Position numbers and translations under genes: made by a program. Of a stretch of 64,000 nucleotides of DNA, positions 9,816 through 23,300 are shown in pieces. The DNA comes from Tricholoma matsutake (Eukaryota; Basidiomycota; Agaricomycetes; Agaricales; Tricholomataceae): the NCBI GenBank assembly GCA_026075535.2, contig AP026547.1, forward strand, positions 8,990,001 to 9,054,000. Direction: 5' to 3'. The notes beneath the pieces were generated by a model. That model was not told the DNA's origin. It made no database searches and was given only the letters and a program-made list of their open reading frames with translations. The number at the start of each line of letters is the position of its first letter. The stretch's first letter is position 1.

Positions 9816-11691
9816 ATGCTAGCACCAGCACCAGACAATATGGACAACTTGGAACCACCTGTGGATAATGACCCTGACCCAGATGATAATCATGATAATG
9901 GCAATGATAATGGCAATGATAATAATGGCACACCATCATCTTCATCATCTTCATCATCAGATGAAGAAACTGTAAACTTGCCTATAGCTATACAAAGGGC
10001 ACCACAGAATAGGAAACCATCTGGTGAATGGTGGAAACTACATCAACCTACTCCAGCTATACCATCCAGTGATGAAGAAGATGAGGGGGAAGATAATAAT
10101 GATGGTGATGACTTAGAACAGGCCAATATGTTATCAATATCAGAGCCATCATCTTTTTTAAAGACTCCAGAGGCTAGGCAATGGAAGGAAGCTGCATTAG
10201 AAGAAATGAATGCACACTTGGGGAATCAAACTTGGACAGTAATGGAATTGCCACCTGGTCAGAAAGCAATTGGGTCAAAATGGGTCTTCAAGGTTAAACA
10301 GAAAGCAGATGGGACAATAAAGTGATATAAAGCCAGAGTAGTTGCCAAAGGCTATAATCAATGACCTGGATATGATTATCAGGATATCTTCACACCTACT
10401 ATGTGATTAGGCACTATTCAAACTGTATTGGCTTTGGCAGCAATAGAGGACTTACACCTTCATTCAGTTGATATATCTCATGCATTTATCAATGGATATA
10501 TTGATACAGAAATATATATGAAGCAACCTGAAGGATTTGAACAAGGTGGTCCAAACTATGTCTGCAAACTGAACAAGTCCCTTTATGGGTTAAAGCAGTC
10601 AGCACATCTATGAAGTGAGAAATTGGGAGCAGTGTTGACCAAGATGGGGTTTGAGAGAACATACTATGACACTTCCCTATACATACATTTTTGAACAGGA
10701 TGGCATTCAGGTTATTGTGCCAATCTTTGTGGATGATATTACTTTGGCATCTGCATCAGAAGCAGCATTGGACACATTTGTTGAAGAACTGGCCAAGCAT
10801 TTAAACTCCTGGATCTGGGACCTACATCATTCCTTTTGGGCATAGAGATTACAAGGGATAGGCCAAAGTGAACCATATTCCTTTCCCAGCAACAGTACAT
10901 TTTCAACAAATTGGAGGCATTTGGAATGGCCAATTGTCATCCAGTGGGCACCTGGGTCTAGTTTATCAAAGGAGCAATGCCCCACAACACCAGAGGAGAT
11001 GGGAGAAATGCAGAACATCCCTTATATGAATGCAGTTGGATCAGTCATGTACCTGGCCACCACCACTCCTCCCAATATCGCTTATACTGCAGGAGTTTTG
11101 GCACAATCTAATTCAAATCCTGGAATGACACATTGGAAGGCAGTCAAACACCTATTCCACTACCTCAAGGGGACCCCAAACATGAAGTTGGTATACAAAC
11201 CTGATCCCTTGGTGCAAGATCCCTTTGTTGCATTCAGTGATGCAGACCATGGATGCAATTGAGATAATGGAAAGTCTACCACTGGGTATTTGGTTAAAAT
11301 GGGATCAGGAGCTGTTTGTTGGTCTAGCAAGCTGCAGCCTATAGTGACACTGTCAACTACTGAAGCAGAGTATGTGGCAGCTGTAGTGGCAGGAAAAGAA
11401 ATATGCTGGATGCAGAATATGTTGGGGGAATTGGGATACAAGCCATCACTGCAACCCTCAAATCTGTTTGTTGATAACCATTCATGCATGACTGTGGTGA
11501 AGAACCCAGAACATCATGGGCAGATGAAGCATTTAGATCTGGCATTCTATTGGTTGAGGGATATAGTGGAGCAGAAGATGATGATGCCACACTATTTGCA
11601 AACCACTGAAATGCCAGCAGACTTGTTGACAAAGGCATTGACAAAACCCCAGGTTGAGAAATTGTGGGCATTAATGGGCTTGGAGAATTAG
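9816..11691 (+). pseudogene. copia1 polyprotein, RT and RNase H part
   Basis: This is the 3' half of a Ty1/copia pol; gag, protease and integrase are missing. An acidic linker (9816-10140) leads into the RT region: KTPEARQWKEAALEEMNAH near 10164, GSKWVFKVKQ near 10275, ARVVAKGYNQ near 10336, and the intact catalytic box FVDDIT near 10728. RNase H follows with FSDADHG near 11233, STTEAEYVAA near 11357 and LTKALTKP near 11628. At least four TGA stops fall at Arg positions, and there are two or more frameshifts (near 10680 and 10800). Confidence 0.85.
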
Positions 11692-11733
11692 GGGGAAGTA
11701 AATGGATTGAGCAAGTGTTTGATCAGGGGGAAG

Positions 11734-12103
11734 TGTTGAATACTGTGATGAAACACTTGCTACATAGAACAACAGACTTGTTACTATACTTGTTACATTG
11801 TAGATATTATGAGCAAAATTACTTTACTTCATATCTTGCTTAATACTGTAGCTATTACTTCGATTCTTGGACAGATATAGCAGGTAACACAGACGCGATA
11901 TAGTGGACACCTACTTTCATGCCTCACAGTTTCCTGGCACAACAGGACCAAACAAATGCAGATTCCTACTATGTCTAAGAAACTAGACACAAGATTGGTT
12001 TGGCCAAAGTGCAATCAATACACACCACTATTATTAAACCTGTGTTATAAGTGTGTTGCAGTCTTGCAGACAGTTGACTTGAGTTACTGACTAGTGTTTA
12101 ACA
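11734..12103 (+). repeat. copia1 3' LTR
   Basis: The LTR begins TGTTGAATACTG directly after a G-rich tract (CAGGGGGAAG) and ends ...GTTTAACA, giving TGTT...AACA ends and 370 bp. No matching 5' LTR lies upstream, in keeping with the 5' truncation. Confidence 0.7.
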
Positions 12104-12329
12104 CTAGTAGAATTCATCTTAAGCTTTAAACAGTTTGTGCATGAGTGCAAAGTCATGGACACAAGACAGGTCAGCTCCCATGTGACTATACCCATATGCA
12201 GCTGAGACCTGCTCAAATGTCTTGAGTGCAATATGTCATGGAGTAGATTGTACATGGACTCAGGATCACATCAGGTGCCCACTTTGCAAGTCCAAGGCAT
12301 GCCACAGTCCTAAAGATGAGTAACAAATG

Positions 12330-12800
12330 ACATTCCTGGATGTGCCTAATGTTCACAGCAATCATCCCATCCTCAAGAGAGCTGAGGAGCTCAGCTACCT
12401 TGGCTTTGGCATCTTGTATTCTACCTGAGTTGTCATCAAGACTGGATGTTACTGAGTTTTGGAGCTGTGCTTCAGACGAATAATGCTGAGTGAACGGTAC
12501 TTTGTCTTCAGGAGTGACCTTTGGTGGAACAGTGCTCTGGTGTGGGAGACACCACAGGACACAAAGATGAAGCTCAAGAGCTGCCTAAGATACAGCAGAA
12601 CTGTGAAGTATTCCAATACAATGTAACACAAGTTGTGGCACACCTTTGTTTTCTCTGCATCTTTTGGTACCTCTCCCTTTCTCATGTGCCAGTCACTAGG
12701 TTGCTTGGGTTTCCTGGGTTGCTTAGTGAAAACTTTGCATGCTTTCTTTGCTTGTGAGGGGTTGGGGTTTGCACTGCTACCTGATGAGCACTTCACTTGT
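12330..12800 (-). pseudogene. Unidentified gene fragment
   Basis: On the minus strand a Lys/Pro-rich stretch (PSQAKKACKVFTKQPRKPKQP near 12760-12700) is followed, after a gap that may be an intron, by a charged helical stretch (AKAKVAELLSSLEDG near 12400). No family is recognised with confidence. It looks like part of a transposon-associated protein but could be a chance ORF. No start or stop is assigned. Confidence 0.25.
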
Positions 12801-13619
12801 TACCAGATGAGGTGCCCTCCCCTAAGCCAGATTCATAATCAGCAGGAGGTTGCATGTGAGCATCAGAGTCAGACATTGGGGATGATGGTGGTCAAGAATC
12901 AAGGTATTCAGTCAAGCCAGAACATGTGTACAGTGCATGGCATGAAACACTTCAAGAACAAAGGAATTTTGGGCAGCACAATCACATGGTGGAAGAAAGG
13001 ATTTGCCTGTGATCTCGTGCTATACTTTCCAGATTATCCAAATTATATTACATAACTGCTGAGTGCTCAAATCCAACTGCCACACTGCCCTAGCTTTTGC
13101 CCATGGTGACACCAGATGTTGCTAGGAAGAGTATTCTTGTAGGCAACAACATGTAGTAATACCACTTGATCTATTTGTATCTGCAATTGTTAGGGCAACA
13201 CAGACTTTGCCCAATGTGGACAGATTGTGTGAGGTCTCCTACAAGAAGACTGAGTGAGGTCTACTACAAGAAGATTGAGTCCATGGGCACAGAGTTGACA
13301 TGGTGATGGGAGCAGAAAAGGGAATGGTCACATTGACTAAGGCTGTTCACACACCAGACAATGGTGGGAATCCAAGTCGTAACAGAACACAACTGGGGTG
13401 CCTCTCAGGTATATACTCTGTATATATACCATGTTACAGCTATTGTATATAATTTGAGAGGGAAGCAATTGTGTAAGATGGATGCACAAGAACATGTTCA
13501 ATCCAGATTCCAAAAATAGCAAGCACTGATGAATGAAAGAATGAAGAATCATGATACAATAAATGTATGGCTTTGTAGTCTTCATATATGCTACATGATT
13601 TCATCTAAAGAGGACTGAA
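12801..13619. other. No recognisable gene
   Basis: Only short ORFs without family resemblance. The minus strand near 13590-13390 has an LTR-like texture (TATATAC motifs), but there is no partner copy in the window to confirm it. Confidence 0.4.
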
Positions 13620-14163
13620 ATGACACCACAAGTAGCAGGACCCGAAGGACACATTCAACCCTCTGCTATGGCTCAGTCTGTGCAACAATATGACCTGACT
13701 ATGCTGGACCCTACCCATTCTTTATCTCAGTCACAGTGTTCCTTCTTCCTGACATCCAATCAAGGTCATGAGAATCTAATGGCTCTGAATAGTGCCATAG
13801 GTCACTGCAATCTGGAATGTTCATGACTGGAAAAGAAAATAGATGCTGATTCAGTAGCAAAACAAATGGCTCTGGGGCCTTTGGAACCCCTCCTTCCTTT
13901 GTCTGTTACAGGGGCTGCATCATCTGGATTATCCTCATTGTCTACGCCAGAAGCTACTTCATCAGGACCACCTTCTTCCATGACAATTGTCAACCAATCT
14001 TCCTCTTTGAATGCTCCTGCAACTTCCAATGCTTCCAATGCTTTGGCTCCCCTGATCACTACCTCTCTGGTTCCATCTGCTCCCATTGTTTCATTGACAA
14101 CTTCTTTGTCATTCTCACATACTCCTTCTGTATCTGATCTGCTCTTGTTGCACAGTCAACTCT
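13620..14163 (+). pseudogene. Retroelement ORF, N-terminal segment
   Basis: Starts MTPQVAGPEG, has one TGA at an Arg-like position near 13824, then a low-complexity Ser/Thr/Ala/Pro segment. The frame runs straight into the KDZ insertion point and continues at 28300 in the same phase. The function of this region is unknown; similar leaders precede gag-like domains. Confidence 0.55.
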
Positions 14164-14842
14164 CACATAGGTAAGCTACATTGTATCAAATGATATGACC
14201 TATTGAATGCATACATTGTATCAAATGATACAGGTTTGATGGATGCTGTCAAACTCACTATATAAAGTCACTATACTATATTAACCAATGACTACATTGT
14301 ACACTGATTATTATACCTTACAATAGACATGCATTAGGAATGTAATACAGACATTAGTAACCTTTGAAATGCAATGGGCACAGACACGGCCATGGACACA
14401 GACACGGACATGGGGATGGCCATGGGGATGGCCAGGGCATCGCCATCAGGCATGGACATGGGAATGGGCAATATTAACCTGTGCATACTATTGACTGTAT
14501 ACATTGTATTATCTGTTTCAATGGACGCTGTTGAACTCACTATATATTTGTACATACTCTATCAATTAACCAATGACTACATTACTACTTTACTTGCTGT
14601 ACCATACAGATAGACGAGCATTAAGAACATAGTACAGACATTAGTAATGTTTGAAATGCAATTGCAGGGAAGGGAATGGGGATGGGAGTGGGGACATGGA
14701 TGGGAGCAGGGATGGGGATGGGAGCAGGGACAGGGACAGGAGCAGGGATGGGGATGGGAGCAGGGACAGGGATGGGGATGGGAATGGGGAAGCGGCACTG
14801 ACATCGGAGCTTGACAGGACCACAAAAACAATGATATTACTA
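14164..14842 (+). repeat. Left long inverted repeat of the KDZ element
   Basis: Matches the reverse complement of 27680-28299 from CACATAGGTAAGC to the inner boundary ATGATATTACTA. It contains an internal tandem duplication of about 285 bp (the TTAACCAATGACTACATT motif recurs at 14281 and 14566) and a G-rich minisatellite near 14655-14800, which explains part of the length difference between the repeats. Confidence 0.85.
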
Positions 14843-14926
14843 CAATGATGTGCATTAAGAACAGAATACAGACAAAAGCTACATCGATGTATATATAATG
14901 AGTAAGGTATTAATTATCCTTCCACA

Positions 14927-15800
14927 TCACTGGGAATCGGCAGGGGGATTGGCCATAGTGTCTGAGTGGGATGATGGTGTAATTTCAGAGAACCTCCTTT
15001 CGAATGATTTCAACTTATTTTCAACCCTTTCCTTCAAAGTGGCATATGTTTTCAACATTATATCTTGTTGTTCAAGCTTCTCCACCTCAGCCATGTACAG
15101 ACGATGACTGGCATCCTTGTACAATGTGCCAAGCTGGTCTTGAAGGGCCTTCACTTCAGCATGGCAGCTCAACAACTCCCTGTCTGTCAAGTCCTGCAAC
15201 AGGAAGAACTAATGTAGAAACACAAATGAGGATGACACTTACTGGATTGGCAGGTAGGGTGAGCTGGTTGTGGGCCACCAGGTAGTATGGCGGTGTGGTC
15301 ATGTTGCCAGACTGCAAATTGATCATAATGTCAGTTGGGGTAGACAAGACATGGGAGCAGATAGAGAAACAGGAGTGGCCAGGATACAGGAGATGGCAGT
15401 GGCCAGAGACATGGCAGCAGCCCTTAACTTCAACCTGATTTGAAATAAACAAAGCTTACCCCTCCATCCGCATTATGGACATCAAGTTCCAACTTCTGGT
15501 GATAGGCATTCATTGCCTGATGAGTGGCGGGAATCATAAAGTGGGGCACTAAATAGTGGTGCCCATCATCGGCTCGGATAGGGACGTAGCCATCTAAAAC
15601 ATTGCCTTGCATTTGCTGCTGGTTGCTCATTGTGGATGGATCAATGTAACAGAGGTTATAATGTGCATCTAATCTAGTGATCAGATATCGATCAGATGTT
15701 ATTTGTTTGGCCTTGATGAACACACGTGATGGTTGATTTTCATCATTCCAACTTTTGTTGACTTTCAAACCCCATCGCACCCATCCCCATTCCTGTCCCT
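14927..15800 (-). CDS. KDZ-element gene B, unknown function, spliced
   Basis: Three minus-strand exons join cleanly: about 15800-15460, 15311-15243 and 15193-14927. Introns have GTAAGC...TTTGCAG and GTAAGT...TTGCAG borders, and the frame stays open across both junctions to a TGA after PPADSQ. The first exon reads WNDENQPSRVFIKAKQITSD; the last is a charged heptad-like region (KLEQQDIMLKTYATLKERVE) that likely forms a coiled coil. The 5' end was not found; an upstream exon is likely. No family is recognised. Unlike the retroelements around it, this part has no in-frame stop. Confidence 0.5.
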
Positions 15801-15820
15801 GCCCTGACTCATCTCAACAT

Positions 15821-17870
15821 GAATGTTACAGCTCAACAAGTCCTCAGCCAGATCAGCCAGATTGAGCAGGCCATTTGAAACAGCCTTTAAACACAAAACA
15901 TCAAGGCTGTCATGAGGGAACAAAAATGGGCACTTGTAAGTAAAATACCATTAGGATGACAGTGGGACTAATATACTGTAGAACACATTGTTTTCATGGC
16001 AATGACAGGATCTTGGAGAGGACTTGAAAGCGGCATTCAGTGCCAAGTCATTCTTGTGGGGTTTTTTGGTAGCATGGGGAAGTTCTGACAGAACAGGTGA
16101 TGAGATTTTCATGGAAGGTCAGCTGTGCATGATGAAGAAATTCAACGAGAAATGTGGGATTGTGGAAACCTCAGGGGTTTTGGCATTGGAAGCAGGAGGT
16201 GGAGCAGCTGCTGGTCCTTCAAGATCAGGAGCAGGAGCGGCAGCTGGAGGTGTGGGAGCAGCAGGTGGGGCTGTGGGAATGGGAATGGGAGCAGGATAAG
16301 GGACAGGGGCAGGACAAGGGAGGGGAATGGGAGCAGGAGTGGGAATGGGAGTGGGAGCTTGAAGGGAGAACAGGCAAAGGAAACCACAGGTGCTGGCAGA
16401 GCCATCGGGATCCAGGTCATGCCAGCCAGAACATCAACACCCAGATGTGTGCCCATTGGCACCACCCACCCCAATCACTCCACCAAGACCAAGTGGGAGT
16501 GGCAGGACCAGGCGCATACTTCAGAGCAGCAGTGGGAGCTTTGGTGAGGATTTAGAAAATGATGGGGAATCAGAGGGGATGGAAAGTGATGGAGATGGAT
16601 TGTTGGAGTGAAAGGAGTGAAGGGAAGGTTAGCGACAACCAGCATGTGGGGCAGTAAGGCCCACTCCCTACATATGATGCTTCCAACTTCAGTGACAATG
16701 TCACGAACAGGTCAACAGGAAGAATGCATGTTTCGAATGTGGGAAGGGCAAAGTCAAGTGTGAAAAAATGAAAGATGGTCATGGAGGGGACAAGCCAGAG
16801 AAAGGAAAGGGTGTGGCCAGAAGAAAGGTGAAGAAGGCTGGATCCTCATGGAGGTTCACAGAGGAAGAAAAAGGGAAATCAGAGGGTAAGTACTATGTAT
16901 CACCATACAAATAACCACTGAACATTGACCACAGCAACATATTCCTCCAACGTCAAGATGGTTGACGTCGCACACAAACACCCACCATTGCCCTCTCCCT
17001 CACCCTCTCCCACTCCCATTACTGCTGGGGAGCTCCATGACTTCAACAACTGTATACAAGAACTGTAGCATCATCTGTACAATCAGGGTGATTGGCTCCA
17101 TCAGAACTTCCCCAGAGTAATGGCCAACATACGGGCAAATATGGCCAGTTTGAGCAGGAGGATGGATGAGATGGAAGAGTACATGGTGTTTTGCCCACAA
17201 CCCCTTGTGTTGTACAATGGTGCAGGTGAGCTGCACTATCTTGGAGAGGGTCCAAGCTATAGGCAAAGGTATGGTATGGAGGTTGACGAAGATGAGCAGG
17301 ATGCTGGGGCTGGTGTTTGGGAGGATCACTGGCACAGGGCTGCTGCTGCTGATGCTGGTAGTGAGGAAGATAGACATGAGGTGGCTTGGCCTGAGGAAGA
17401 TGGACGTGAGGCTGCTCCCACTCCCACTTCCACCTGCTGCACCTGCACCTGCTGCTCCTGCCCCCATTCCTGCACTTCCACCTGCTGCACCCCCACCTAC
17501 TGCTCCCACTGGGCTTGAGGAAGAAGGACATGGTCCTCAAGATTGTCCCCACCACACCACAAGATTCTCAGGAATCAGTTCAATGTATGACCTCTGTGGA
17601 TGTGCCCCTTCTTCCCCTCCTTCAACCCCCCTTGATCCCCAATGCTGACCCTGTGGAACCAGTAATGGTATCCACCAGCAATGTGTTTGTGCCACCTGCC
17701 CCTCCTTCACTGTTGGCATTGCATTCCCCTCCTCCTCCACAATTACACTGGTCCCCTCGCTATTTGTCACCTGCACTGCCTTCGAGAAGTACCATCCCTC
17801 AGCCAAACCCGAAGAAGAGAGTGGGAACATCTGAGGACAGAGAGGAGGTCAAATGAGGCAGAAAAAAGTA
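15821..17870 (+). pseudogene. KDZ-element gene C: C-x2-C-x6-C accessory protein
   Basis: Exon 1 from ATG 15821 (MNVTAQQVLSQISQIEQAI, then TGA at an Arg-like position) ends before an intron at 15936-16008. Exon 2 continues DLGEDLKAAFSAKSF and passes into a Gly/Ala-rich minisatellite at 16190-16370. A later exon has CFECGKGKVKCEK near 16729-16765 with a Lys-rich flank, then an intron at 16886-16934. After that comes a helical region (MANIRANMASLSRRMDEMEEY near 17120) and an acidic, Pro-rich tail. The single C-x2-C-x6-C cluster matches those of the gypsy1 and gypsy3 accessory ORFs. DNA binding is a guess from half of a Zn2Cys6 motif. Confidence 0.5.
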
Positions 17871-18130
17871 ATTGTTGGACATTTTATTTTACATTCATGC
17901 AGAAATATTGTTGTATAATTAGTCTGAAAATTTCATATTTTTCCTCTTCTCTCTTTTACCAAGGGTTTTGATTAAAATGGCCTCCTGTTGCACAAGGTCA
18001 TCAGCTGTCTTTCAGTGTTGACCCTCTGATTGGTTGATTGTCAGGTTTTGTTGGGATGGGGGTGGGGTCATTGGTTGATAGCTAATCGTTGACGATCCTA
18101 CATCGGCCAAGCTGGCCACTGCTGATGTGA

Positions 18131-20221
18131 TCACCTCATTGTCAGGTTTTTTTGGGATGGGGGTGGGGTCATTGGTTGATAGCTAACTGCTGACAATCCT
18201 ACATCAGGCATGCTGGCTGCTCCCATGTTCTGGCTGCTCCCATATCCTGGCTGCTCACATGTCCTGGCTGCCAAAAAGGAGGCGAGGTTTAGGACATTGT
18301 GATGTTTGTTGAGGAGGTGGAGTGGAGTTGTCATTTTGGAGCAGGGACAAATCAATAGGGGGGTCATTCACATTGTTGCCTGACATGGGTCCCATGTACC
18401 TCATGTATGTGTCTCGAGGTATAAGATACTGTGGTTCACCATCATCTGGACCATTAATTGGCTGTGGCTGAGCAATGCCAGCTCTACAGAGTATGTCCAT
18501 CATCATTTGATGGACTTGTACATCGTTCAACAGAGTTGCAATTGTGTTCAAGTTGTGTGCCTGTTCTGCCATTGATCTTTGGCCAGGTTTCTTTGGCTTG
18601 GATTTGCCTTTTGCAGCTTTTATGGCTCTTGATTATGAACGTGGGTTGTGAGAAGATGCAGCTAAGCCTTGGGATTGGCCCTCAGGGTCAGGCACAGGCA
18701 TGGGCACAGGAACAGGAGCAGGAGCAGATGAGTCAGCACTGGCCACTGGGTTGTCTGCAGCAGTAGCAGCAGCAGGGGAGTCTACATCAGGCATAGCAGC
18801 GGCATCTGCATTATGTCAGCCAGTGCATTTGTGCATCCATTGAGAGGGTGTAGGGCTATTCAAATCATTAGGACATTGCGCAGGAGAGACACTACCATCA
18901 TGTAGCTTGATTCTTTTGAACCTGAATGCCCTCTCAGGGCCCTGTGCCATTTGCCACTGCAGAACATGGTTGAAGAAGTCCTCTATGACACTCTTTTGCA
19001 TGTTCCATGGGTCTGTCCATTTGAACCTGGCTGGGAGATATTCAGGATTGATGAATGTCGATGTGTGCTCAGCAATTGCTGTGAATGGGACATGGCAAGT
19101 ATGACCATTGTTCACTAGTTCTGCATGCAGATAAGTAACAACTCATTGAAAAAGAAGTGATCATACTGTAATGATGCCCAACATACAACTTAAACCATTC
19201 CTCCAACTCTTTTTTCTTGTACAGTGAGCCTTTCCATGGTGTGGGTAGGATGGAGAACCCATTGCTAGCATGGGCATTCCTGTTCCCATGGCCGTTCCCA
19301 TTGCTGTGGCCATTCCCGTTGCCATTGCTGTGGCCATTCCTGTTGCCAATGATGATGTTATTGATGTTTTGCAGTTGAGCAGAGAAGAACCTGGTTAAGC
19401 ATGTGGAGGAGACTGCATGATAACAGTGGCTAGAAATGGGGGTGCTTTCTGTGACATTCACAGCCTACACTGCACCTGATGGCTTGATGGTTGTTGATGC
19501 ATGAGTGAAAATCTTCCACTGCTGTTGCCGATCCTGCTCCCGATCATGCAACAGGAACAGCCATGGCAACGGGTTAACATACATTCGCTTTGTTTTCTCT
19601 GGATAACCTTCCCCCTCCATTTTCTCCTGCTCAGCCTCAAGCACTTCCTTTTCCTCTGCAGTCATGCTTTCAAAAACCCTCTTGATGGCTGGCAATCAGT
19701 TCTGGAACCATCCAGGCATACTTGTGGATGCATCCTCAACACCTAACATATCTCTGATCTCTTTCCAGACTTGGTCCTGGTGTAAGCTCCAGATCACTTC
19801 TGATCGCTTCACTTTGAAGTTGTTTGACTTCCTTGAGGAGCCTTTTGTCATTCGCCAGTTGTTCAAAAGCCAGTTCGTTAGTTCCTGGCAATGTGATCAA
19901 TAATACAACATTGAATGGGATGATAGCCCACCTTGGCACACATGCAACTCTCCTCTGGATCTATTGGGGTCATCTCAATTGATGCCCAGTAATTAAAGAT
20001 GGTGGGGAGAATGTCAGTCTTGAGTATTTGCAATCAGGCAGCTTTTGATTCCTGAGATTGGAATCCATCTTTATAGGGCTCAATGATCTTTGGCTCTTCA
20101 ACCGTATATTGGCTCCCCTTCCAGTACTGTCTGTGTCCTGGGTTCTCTGATGGCTCAGGTGGCATTGGAGGGGATTGACGTGGAGGAAGGAACTGTCCTT
20201 GCCATTGGCTTCACTTGTCAT
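18131..20221 (-). pseudogene. KDZ-element gene A, uncharacterised transposon-associated protein
   Basis: Minus-strand fragments line up as one gene from about 20221: MTSEANGKDSS; then TLPGTNELAFEQLAND near 19890; ESMTAEEKEVLEAEQEKMEGEG near 19665; YLPARFKWTDPW near 19045; and a C-terminal segment LNTIATLLNDVQVHQMMMDIL near 18545 with INGPDDGEPQYLIPRD. Stops and frame changes separate them, some probably introns. It starts only about 85 bp from the divergent KDZ transposase, so they may share a promoter. It resembles uncharacterised repeat-family proteins of Agaricomycetes, but no function is known. No TET/JBP-type H-x-D motif was seen. Confidence 0.45.
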
Positions 20222-20305
20222 TTGGCATGAGGATCACACAAGGATAACATGAGGTCAATAGTACAATAAATAGCCCATCAACACAATTGATTCCCCCCAA
20301 TCATC

Positions 20306-23300
20306 ATGAGCCTGACAAGAGCTCCTTACAAGCAAAAGAGAAGATCAAAGAACAATGCCACCCTGTGTGAGGACAATGATGGTGCAGTGGATACTGTCAC
20401 ACATAAGGAAGTTGAGGTCAACACGAGACATGGACCAAAAACAAAGCATATCAAGGTTCCTTTGCCTCCGGTTACAGAAGAACATGGTGAATTGAGTTCA
20501 GCTGGTATCCACGACAATCCAGGTCTTGCTCCAGAATGAGATATGCAAGAACCTCAGGTGGCCAATGAGCTGGTTCAGCCATGGATCAGCATGGTCAGTT
20601 TCTGACATTGATTGACTTACCAAGGCTCATGTACAGATAACAGAGGCAGCAAGACTATGTCTTGGAGTTTGTCGGATGAATAGATGAACTGCTGCAAGCA
20701 TCCCTGTCTCAGCAGGCATGGTCAATTGACAAACAAGTTTGCAACCACTGTTCATTCAATAAATGGGCAATTTGGAGATGCATCAATTGTTCACTAGGAA
20801 GAACACTTTGCTGAACATGTATGCGGGTAACACACAGGCAAAATCCCTTCCATCGCATTGAATCTTGGACTGGCATGCACTTTCGCAGGGCTGAGTTATG
20901 GGAGGTTGGCACATACCTCTTAGTTCAGCACCAGACAGATCAGCTGATTTGCAATGCTCTTCAGTTCCAGATGGAATATCTGGAAACATTCGAGGACATG
21001 AAGGATAAAGCAGAACAAGAGTTGGCCAATTGGGAAGGTGATGATCAGCATTGGCCTTCATCACATCAATCAGCATTGGCCCTGTATCATGAGTTGGGAG
21101 TGGCAACAGCAACAGCAATGGCAGATGAAGCGGGGGACAATGAAGCATTTTTTGATTCCCTTGATGAGCTTCTGATTCAAGCTCACAATACATATGTTGA
21201 TGATAGCCTACAAGACTTCTTTGATGGCGATGATGCACATGAAGTTGAACACGCTGATGAAGACATCCATGGGTTTGATCCATATTTGCCTAATGCTACT
21301 GAAACAGCTGAACACATGAGGACTGATGCCACTCTCACTCCTGCTAGGCCCACTCCCACTCCCGATGCCAATGCCAATATGACGTTCAGACCACCCACTG
21401 CTGATGCCTTGAACAACAGTTACATCCATGTGGTGCATATGAATGGAATACATCAATTGGCGATGGTTACCTGCCAGTGTCAAGGGGAGCACAGAATTCC
21501 CTTGGACCTGGTAAGCAGTAATTTGCTACCCACCAGCTTCAACAAAATATGCACTCATTTCACTGTGCATGTCCTGGATCATTTTCAGCTCTGTAATCTG
21601 GAATTGAAGGCATCAGCCTACCAGTTTTACCAATTGATTTGGTGCATCATATTGCCAATGAGGCCTGCAGAAGTGGTCAACCTCTACCACAAGCTTCAGT
21701 GCATGTCCCGCTTATGGCATTGGATGAAAAGATTGAAGTGGGCTGGGTATGGGCACCATCAAAAAGATCCATTGAAACCTGAACCAGGATCACTCGCCAA
21801 CTTCTGTCCAGCTTGTCCTCAAGTAGGCATAAATATACTGGAAAATTGGAAGGACGATGAGAACTGGTGGGTGATTAAGCACCTGCTTTGTGCAGTGGTC
21901 TCTAAAATGATATTACACCTTAGATTTGTTTTTAAATGTGTATTTGTGGCTGATGGCAATTTCAAAGCTGACCATGTTCAGCAGAAAATCTCTGATACTG
22001 ATATATGGCTATGGGATGGAGCTGGGATGGCCCCAAATCAGGCTGAATACAAGCAGTTTCTCCAAGATGCCATAGAACAATTAATAGTAAGTACACTTCC
22101 CTTGCTGCTGCCACTGCCATTGCCACTGCCATCCCTGTGGCTGTGGCCCTTCCCACCCTGCTCCTGTGCCTGCTCCCAATGTGATCTGATCTGATCTGTG
22201 CCCCTTTTGCAGAAGGCACCCTGCAAAAATACATTCCTAGCCATTGTGAATGCTTTTCTGGCATCAAAGGCCTGTGATAGGACTGGAGTAGCTGCCATTG
22301 CATGTGCATGACATGGATGTTATGCACCCAATGCATTGGTAGACTTGTTCCAGGGAGAACAGCAAAAGAATGTTGACTTTGCTTTCCTTCAAGCACTAAA
22401 GACTACCAGGGTTGACCCTCAACAGGGAGTAATGCTGATTTATGACATTGTCTGCCAGTACATCATCTACCTTCTGGAGCACATTGGTCCACATCTTCCA
22501 GCTGACCTGACCATTGACCAGGCCATTGGGCTTATGCATGTACATGGTCACAAGGATGAATGCTTTTTTTGCTATGCTCCATCTTTCATTCCAGGCTCTG
22601 GCATTGTAGGAGGAGAAATACTAGAGTCCCTGTGGTCATTGCTCAATTCCATTTCCCCAACAGTCAGGACAGCAACCTTGCCACATTGGGCGGAGATGCT
22701 CAACGATCATGCTATGGACTCAAATCACAAGAAAATGCTTGGCATGACCACTATGCTGTGTGCAAAATCTCAAGAAGCCCTTGAGATCTCCATGCAACTC
22801 AGCAAGCACCATGCTGACCTTACAGCAGCATTTGGTCAACAGGCGGTCAAAAGATGGGAGGATGAAGTGACTGCAGCAGAATTGCTCAGGCTGACAGATG
22901 GTAAGGCCATGGATATCTACACCACTTGGAGATCAAGAGCAGGAGTGGGAATGGCAACAGCATCAGCAATGGGAGCAGCACCAGCACTGGTTTAATCTTT
23001 GGTTGAGGAGTGGATTGATCTTGCAATTATCATTCAACAAATGCAGTAAGTACTGCCTAACATACTCATATATCACAACCCATTGTTGGCATACACCAGG
23101 ATTGAATTACAAGACAAATTCCACTGACTTGGTACACCACCAAATGATTCTGAGATGCAATCTGTTGAAAGGGAAAGGGAAGCTCTCACATCCCACATGG
23201 AAACCTTAACAGATTTACAAAATGCTGCCAATGTTGCCGACCATGACATTGCTCTGTCACAAATCAGCCATTACAATGTTGACAACTCTGATGATTTAGA

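Noticed and set aside
10322..10410. Repeated TGA codons at Arg positions might indicate a reassigned genetic code.
   Set aside because: CGA and other Arg codons are still used in open frames, genuine ORFs end in TGA, and other CpG transitions (Asp to Asn) occur. Decay explains it better.
14577..14855. Pro/His/Ser-rich ORFs on both strands.
   Set aside because: Products of the G-rich minisatellite in the left inverted repeat.
18131..20221. A TET/JBP oxygenase, a known KDZ companion in fungi.
   Set aside because: No H-x-D ... H motif or other oxygenase feature found in the minus-strand fragments.
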